Assembly: GCA_012032855.1 (NCBI GenBank)
Contig: JAAUQA010000145.1
Span: forward strand, 1-7,582
Origin: Candidatus Competibacteraceae bacterium
GTDB taxonomy: Bacteria > Pseudomonadota > Gammaproteobacteria > Competibacterales > Competibacteraceae
DNA length: 7,582 nucleotides
Reading direction: 5' to 3'
The notes under the pieces are model-generated. The model made no database searches. It was given only the letters and a program-made list of their open reading frames with translations, and was not told the DNA's origin. Every line of letters begins with the position of its first letter. Position 1 is the first letter of the stretch. The position numbers and the translations under genes were made by a program. Of this stretch, positions 7,089 to 7,582 are shown one piece after another.

Positions 7089-7582
7089 ATGACTGACACG
7101 ACCTATGCAGATAATCCAACGACGGCATCGTCGTCTAATTGGATGAATTGGCTTTTCGTCCTTGGGCTGGTTTACCTTTTGCTGGTAGCGGTTGGGATGA
7201 TCGGTAGCGGTTTTAAAGCAGCTGCCGGCGATCATGCTAAAGAGCTATTCGCCTTTGCAAGTAACCCCTTCACCGCACTGGTGGTTGGAACCGTTGCTAC
7301 CGCCTTGATTCAATCGTCCAGCACTGTCACATCCATCATTGTTGGTCTGGTTGCCGGTGGATTACCCGTTGCTATCGCTATTCCGATGGTGATGGGTGCC
7401 AATATCGGCACCACCATTACCAATACCATTGTCAGCTTGGGTCATGTCAGACAAGGTGAAGAATTCAAAAGAGCCTTTGCTGCGGCGACGATTCATGACT
7501 TTTTTAACTTGATCAGTGTGGTGATCTTTCTACCCCTGGAAATCATGTTCGGGTTTCTGCAGAAAACGGGCGCTTATATTGC
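7089..7582 (+). CDS. Na+/phosphate symporter (Na/Pi cotransporter family), N-terminal part, cut by right edge
   Basis: Members of this family import inorganic phosphate with sodium across the inner membrane. Some bacterial relatives (YjbB) export phosphate instead. The visible 164 residues have a polar N-terminus of about 18 residues. A membrane helix follows (about 21-40, WLFVLGLVYLLLVAVGMIGSG), then a hydrophobic region (about 61-118) with the family hallmarks QSSST (75-79) and GANIGTT (103-109), then the conserved HDFFN (136-140) leading into another helix (about 141-157). The QSSS repeat marks the first half of the inverted-repeat fold; the second half should lie past the window. The ATG is used as start, but TTG at 7083 is better spaced from GGAGG. 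The gene stands alone on this side, with a 200-base upstream region of its own. Substrate is inferred from family only; the direction of transport cannot be judged. Confidence 0.9.
   Translation, partial: MTDTTYADNPTTASSSNWMNWLFVLGLVYLLLVAVGMIGSGFKAAAGDHAKELFAFASNPFTALVVGTVATALIQSSSTVTSIIVGLVAGGLPVAIAIPMVMGANIGTTITNTIVSLGHVRQGEEFKRAFAAATIHDFFNLISVVIFLPLEIMFGFLQKTGAYI

Noticed and set aside
6855..7235. 126-codon minus-strand ORF spanning the orn end, the intergenic region and the symporter start
   Set aside because: It overlaps two confident genes in antisense and has a low-complexity, charged composition with no recognisable domain.

Overview
The window looks like chromosomal DNA of a proteobacterium, most likely a gammaproteobacterium. 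It carries a 180-kDa-class NAD-glutamate dehydrogenase, a membrane-anchored PAS-PAS-GGDEF-EAL protein, an oligoribonuclease (Orn, typical of beta/gammaproteobacteria and actinobacteria) and a Na+/phosphate symporter of the NptA/YjbB kind. Base composition is moderate and even. I see no mobile element, tRNA, rRNA, CRISPR array or phage gene. Genus cannot be set from the sequence alone.

Layout, left to right. Positions 1-4023 (minus strand) hold the first ~1,340 codons of a large NAD-specific glutamate dehydrogenase. Its C-terminus lies beyond the left edge. The gene is split by three single-base frameshifts (near 3001-3003, 1280-1282 and 833-834). The protein on each side of every break is otherwise family-like, so the gene is either very recently broken or, just as plausibly, intact and misread in this assembly. 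Positions 4024-4185 are a non-coding leader/spacer with an imperfect inverted repeat. Positions 4186-6321 (minus) encode a 711-residue c-di-GMP signalling protein with one N-terminal membrane helix, two PAS domains, an intact GGDEF motif and I-site, and a probably active EAL domain. Only 21 bp separate its start from the divergent orn gene (6343-6885, plus). A ~200-bp intergenic region with an imperfect hairpin follows. A Na/Pi symporter gene (from 7089, plus) then runs off the right edge.

Functionally the clearest link is between the two divergent genes. EAL phosphodiesterases cut c-di-GMP to the dinucleotide pGpG, and Orn degrades pGpG to GMP. The two enzymes of consecutive steps are thus encoded head to head with almost no space between them. 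The glutamate dehydrogenase (nitrogen/carbon catabolism) and the phosphate transporter look like ordinary neighbours. I did not find a clearly novel multi-gene system. The best leads are the EAL/Orn pairing, the triple frameshift, and the hairpin upstream of the transporter.
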